Below are positions 61,734 to 64,000 of a stretch of 64,000 nucleotides of DNA, one piece after another. Source of the DNA: Massilia sp. Root418 (GTDB lineage Bacteria > Pseudomonadota > Gammaproteobacteria > Burkholderiales > Burkholderiaceae_D); contig NZ_LMEC01000020.1 of the NCBI RefSeq assembly GCF_001425265.1, positions 62,001-126,000 on the forward strand, written 5' to 3'. The first letter of the stretch is position 1. The number at the start of each line of letters is the position of its first letter. Below the pieces are notes generated by a model. It saw only the letters and a program-made list of their open reading frames with translations. It did not search any database and was not told the origin of the DNA. The position numbers and the translations under genes were made by a program.

Positions 61734-62708
61734 ATGAGCAAAGACAAAACCTCCTCCTGCAGCGCTACTCTTGATCTTGTTTGCCCGCCGATTTCAAATA
61801 GCCTTGCCGCGCAATTGAATGACAACGCGCAATTCGAGAGACGCATGCGTCAAAGCGATTTTTATATGATCGTCGGACGCGCTCAAGCGTCCTTCAAAAA
61901 TCTTTCCACTGACTTTGACTTGGGACGATTCAATTTTTCCATTGCCATAGCTGGCGGAAAGGAAGACTCCGGGTGGATCGAAATGCTTCACTTGCCTCGG
62001 ATTAAAGGATGCAAAACTAATTTAGTCATGGGTATCCGTCATGGCGAGTCGCAAATCCGTTTTTTCATTAAACATGAAGATGGGAGCGAAGAGGTCATTG
62101 CGGCGTTTATTCCTGACGATATCTTGATGCGACGAGGCCGAAAGGAGCTCGTTATTGGCGGTTTTGACTCTTACGTTGACCTTGCCACCTATGATCTTCT
62201 GTATGTTGGAATTGCCAAAAAGGGCGACACCTATGATCGTCTTTTCGATAACGGACATAAGGCGAGAATGCAGATTCTCGCTAGTGAGCCGCAACGCTTT
62301 CCTGGAGCAAGGGTCAGCGATGAAACTTATCTGCTCGCATTTAAGGTTGAACCATTGCTTATCAAGGTATTTGGGCCGGGCTCCGAAATAGAGGATGGCG
62401 ACGTCGATTTCACTTATGACAACAAACGATTGGTCGCCGACGCAGAGAAAGCAGTGGTCAGTCTGCTTAAACCGCAGTATAACAATGCACTTTACCCTAA
62501 CTATCCAAAGGGCAAGGACGGGCTGTATGACACAGGGCTGACTTCATACACTTATGCGATATCAGAGGGCATGGCGTTTCGAACTGCCTACGGCACTATC
62601 AAGGGCGGCAGGCAGCGTGAATTGACTATTTCCAATGAGGCCGATTACATCATGGTTGAGGGCGACAAAGTGACTTTCCATATCTCAGGCGTTGACTTCT
62701 CTGCCTAA
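61734..62708 (+). CDS. Unknown 324-aa protein downstream of the large ATPase-nuclease; weak GIY-YIG-like segment
   Basis: A soluble alpha/beta protein. The central segment DLLYVGIAKKGDTYDRLFDN followed by GHKARMQIL (about residues 153-182) has the feel of a GIY-YIG strand-helix (YVGI...R...GH), but the catalytic Arg/Glu arrangement cannot be confirmed. The C-terminal ~80 residues (SYTYAISEGMAFRTAYGTIK) look beta-rich. It stands 134 bases after the 1455-aa gene on the same strand and is likely a partner of it. No family is recognised. Confidence 0.6.
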   Translation: MSKDKTSSCSATLDLVCPPISNSLAAQLNDNAQFERRMRQSDFYMIVGRAQASFKNLSTDFDLGRFNFSIAIAGGKEDSGWIEMLHLPRIKGCKTNLVMGIRHGESQIRFFIKHEDGSEEVIAAFIPDDILMRRGRKELVIGGFDSYVDLATYDLLYVGIAKKGDTYDRLFDNGHKARMQILASEPQRFPGARVSDETYLLAFKVEPLLIKVFGPGSEIEDGDVDFTYDNKRLVADAEKAVVSLLKPQYNNALYPNYPKGKDGLYDTGLTSYTYAISEGMAFRTAYGTIKGGRQRELTISNEADYIMVEGDKVTFHISGVDFSA

Positions 62709-62710
62709 TA

Positions 62711-62811
62711 GTCCGTCGGAGCGCAATTCCGGTGCACGATGTTTGACACGCACAACGGATCGAACTAGATTGCAACTGCAGTAGCTGGCCCTGCAGAAGT
62801 AGGCGAGCTTT
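62711..62811 (+). repeat. Promoter-leader repeat, copy 1
   Basis: This begins GTCCGTCGGAGC and matches 63600-63708: shared GATTCCGGTGCACG-like, GTTTGACACGC, TAGATTGCAA and GCAGTAGCTGGCCCTGC blocks in the same order. The similarity resumes as a stem-loop and ribosome site just before the downstream gene. Confidence 0.85.
62743..62771 (+). promoter_or_regulatory. Sigma-70-type promoter of the AlpA-like gene
   Basis: The -35 box is TTGACA (62743-62748), a 17-base spacer follows, and the -10 box is TAGATT (62766-62771). The same boxes and spacing recur at 63642-63670. Transcription would start near 62778, leaving a leader of roughly 240 bases. Confidence 0.75.
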
Positions 62812-62966
62812 TCAAAGAAGCGATACATCTGGTTCCGGAACTAGCTTCCCTGAGCATGCCTACAAGCCAGGGCGCCGCATACCCATCCTTAATACGATCG
62901 TCCCTGATTGCTCCGTTGCCTTCGGCGATTTGTGAGCGAACATTTCTCATACATCGAACCGCCAAG

Positions 62967-62982
62967 GACTGAAGACTCAGTC
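62967..62982 (+). promoter_or_regulatory. Stem-loop in the AlpA leader
   Basis: GACTGA-AGAC-TCAGTC forms a six-pair stem with a four-base loop. The second leader has GACTGAA-AAAC-TTCAGTC at 63885-63902, a longer stem with a changed loop. The pairing is kept while the sequence drifts, which argues for a functional RNA or operator structure. Confidence 0.65.
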
Positions 62983-63021
62983 GGCGCAACCTTTCCCATT
63001 CAACGATCGAAGGAGAGAAGT

Positions 63022-63276
63022 ATGAATGCCCGCATGCTCACCACCACGGAGATGATGGCACCTGGCCGCGTCCTCATCAAACGCAAACAACTGCTGCAGA
63101 AGGTGCCCCTTGGCGAACGCACGATCCTGGAGCTGGAGCGCTGCGGCAAATTCCCCAAGCGATTCTCTATCACGGCCCGCTCCGTCGCATGGGACCTTGG
63201 CGAAGTGGACGCCTGGATCGCGCAGCAGCAGGTTGCCGCCGTCGCGCAGCCCGCGCCCGGGCTCAAACGGCCCTGA
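63022..63276 (+). CDS. AlpA-family transcriptional regulator
   Basis: ATG at 63022 with AAGGAGAG upstream gives 84 aa. The AlpA/MerR-like winged helix is clear: RVLIKRKQLLQKVPLGERTI, LELERCGKFPKRF and SVAWDLGEVDAWI. AlpA proteins activate integrase/excisionase genes of P4-like islands. It is driven by its own promoter-leader unit and followed by a decayed integrase end on the opposite strand, so its original target gene may be gone here. Confidence 0.9.
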   Translation: MNARMLTTTEMMAPGRVLIKRKQLLQKVPLGERTILELERCGKFPKRFSITARSVAWDLGEVDAWIAQQQVAAVAQPAPGLKRP

Positions 63277-63600
63277 CCCAATCATCGATCATGTCGGCCC
63301 AGTCCTGCAGCATCGCGCGCCGCTGTTCCGCATACTCGGCCTTGTTGTACACCGCCCGAACGCCCCGCTGCTCGTGGGCCAGGCACTTCTCGATCCAGTC
63401 GGTGTTGTAGCCCGCCTCGTGCAGCTGGGTCGGCCAGCGGCCGGCCGGCGGCGCGCGCGACACGCGCCACCGACGTCGTCACCTCGTTCAGCGTCGCCTT
63501 CGAGATGGCAAATCGGCGTCATAGCGCAATGGCAGGACATCGCGGGAAGTGCCGGCGCAGGTGCGCAGCGCGATAAAGATGTCGACAGCCTCAACTGTTT
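63263..63600 (-). pseudogene. Decayed C-terminus of a P4-type tyrosine integrase
   Basis: In successive frames the minus strand reads VEAVDIFIALRTCAGTSRDV and LPLRYDADLP, a frame change near 63507, and SKATLNEVTTSVARVARAAG. A deletion-type jump near 63434 follows, then TQLHEAGYNTDWIEKCLAHE and GVRAVYNKAEYAEQRRAML. The C-terminal Tyr and the late His/Glu block remain. The HxLRR motif expected between ARAAG and LHEAG is missing, and everything N-terminal is absent. It cannot encode an active recombinase. Confidence 0.88.
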
Positions 63601-63708
63601 CCGTCGGAGCAGAGTGCGAGTGCGATTCCGGTGCACGCAGTTTGACACGCGCGGCGGCGCCGATTAGATTGCAATTGCAGTAGCTGGCCCTGCTGAACTA
63701 GGCAAGCC
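63600..63708 (+). repeat. Promoter-leader repeat, copy 2
   Basis: The second copy of the unit at 62711-62811. It starts exactly where the integrase remnant ends and leads into the gene at 63942, so the regulatory region as a whole (about 310-345 bases) has been duplicated with its downstream start codon context. Confidence 0.85.
63642..63670 (+). promoter_or_regulatory. Sigma-70-type promoter, second copy
   Basis: TTGACA (63642-63647), a 17-base spacer and TAGATT (63665-63670) are identical boxes and spacing to the promoter at 62743, with a much changed spacer sequence. Confidence 0.75.
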
Positions 63709-63884
63709 TTCAGCCCGAACAAGAATATGCGAGGCGGCGACAACGCTTTCGGCATCAAACATCGCAACGCGTGTAGGCCGTGCGTGGTTGCTGGCCACCT
63801 ATTCACCTTTTCCCATACTCGGTTGACCGATCAACGCCCCGGGGCCCCAGCCTCCGGCGCGAGCACGACCGCCGAACCGCCAGG

Positions 63885-63902
63885 GACTGAAAAACTTCAG
63901 TC
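63885..63902 (+). promoter_or_regulatory. Stem-loop in the second leader
   Basis: GACTGAA-AAAC-TTCAGTC is a seven-pair stem with a four-base loop, placed about 40 bases before the start codon at 63942. The counterpart at 62967 sits at the same relative place. Confidence 0.65.
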
Positions 63903-63941
63903 GGCCCATTCCCCAAGACACCCAATGCTAAGGAGCTAGCA

Positions 63942-64000
63942 ATGTCTGACAACGTACTACGCACTCGCACCACAGGGTCCTCCGCCTTGATCACAACTGG
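63942..64000 (+). CDS. Start of a gene cut by the window edge, probably another small regulator
   Basis: ATG at 63942 follows AAGGAGCTAGCA and the duplicated promoter-leader. The first 19 codons (MSDNVLRTRTTGSSALITT) are too few to name a family. An AlpA-like regulator is a fair guess because the first copy of the same leader drives one. Confidence 0.45.
   Translation, partial: MSDNVLRTRTTGSSALITT

Noticed and set aside
1-64000. CRISPR arrays, tRNA and rRNA genes
   Set aside because: No regularly spaced direct repeats, tRNA-like cloverleaf or rRNA sequence was noticed anywhere in the window.

Overview
The window is high-GC DNA that reads as a large part of an integrated conjugative element (ICE) or conjugative plasmid-like island from a Betaproteobacterium. 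A Massilia/Duganella/Janthinobacterium-type host is my guess, from the style of the RHS and Ig-repeat genes; no rRNA, tRNA or housekeeping gene fixes the taxon. I see no CRISPR array and no intact insertion sequence.

Layout. (1) 1-5346, minus strand: three overlapping RHS/YD-repeat genes, each with its own exported-looking N-terminus, ending in a candidate zinc-phospholipase-like toxin tip, then the start of a small exported protein. (2) 5990-27289, minus: one long, tightly packed F-type type IV secretion operon. In order of transcription it has a regulatory-looking small gene, a lytic transglycosylase, an OmpA-like lipoprotein, then traA-L-E-K-B, dsbC, traV-C, trbI, an S26 peptidase, traW-U, trbC, traN, a small exported protein, traF-H-G, an exported protein and an S49 peptidase. 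(3) 27576-30013, minus: a three-gene DUF262 (GmrSD-like) module with a similar short sequence in each gap. (4) 30088-39693: cargo flanked by two diverged copies of the 3' end of the DUF4400 gene. It holds a LexA-controlled imuA-imuB-dnaE2 mutasome with a SRAP/YedK protein (plus) and an AT-richer phosphoribosyltransferase-like conflict protein (minus). (5) 39694-45106, minus: DUF4400 protein, coupling protein TraD, a TraI_2 (MOBH) relaxase homologue, and flhC/flhD-like activators. (6) 45424-51367: divergent S24-type repressor, DUF932 protein, zinc-finger/Toprim primase, unknown proteins and a decayed FtsK-gamma gene. (7) 51407-62708: defence island with Gabija gajA-gajB, an unknown 231-aa gene, a broken LuxR-type response regulator, and a 1455-aa P-loop/nuclease-like protein followed by a 324-aa protein. 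(8) 62711-64000: AlpA-like regulator and a decayed integrase, between two copies of the same promoter-leader segment.

How it works together (inference). The FlhDC-like pair, held down by the S24-like repressor, probably switches on the transfer genes, as SetCD/SetR do in SXT/R391 and AcaCD in IncC plasmids. TraI/TraD would deliver DNA to the F-type channel. The cargo is biased to genome conflict: Gabija, DUF262, PRTase, the large ATPase-nuclease pair and an SOS mutasome.

Most interesting points: the 1455-aa/324-aa gene pair; a TraI_2 protein lacking the His/Asp residues I expect; a repressor lacking both S24 catalytic residues; an RHS protein cut into three coupled exported cistrons; the DUF4400 3'-end duplication framing the cargo; and the duplicated promoter plus stem-loop leader at the right end.
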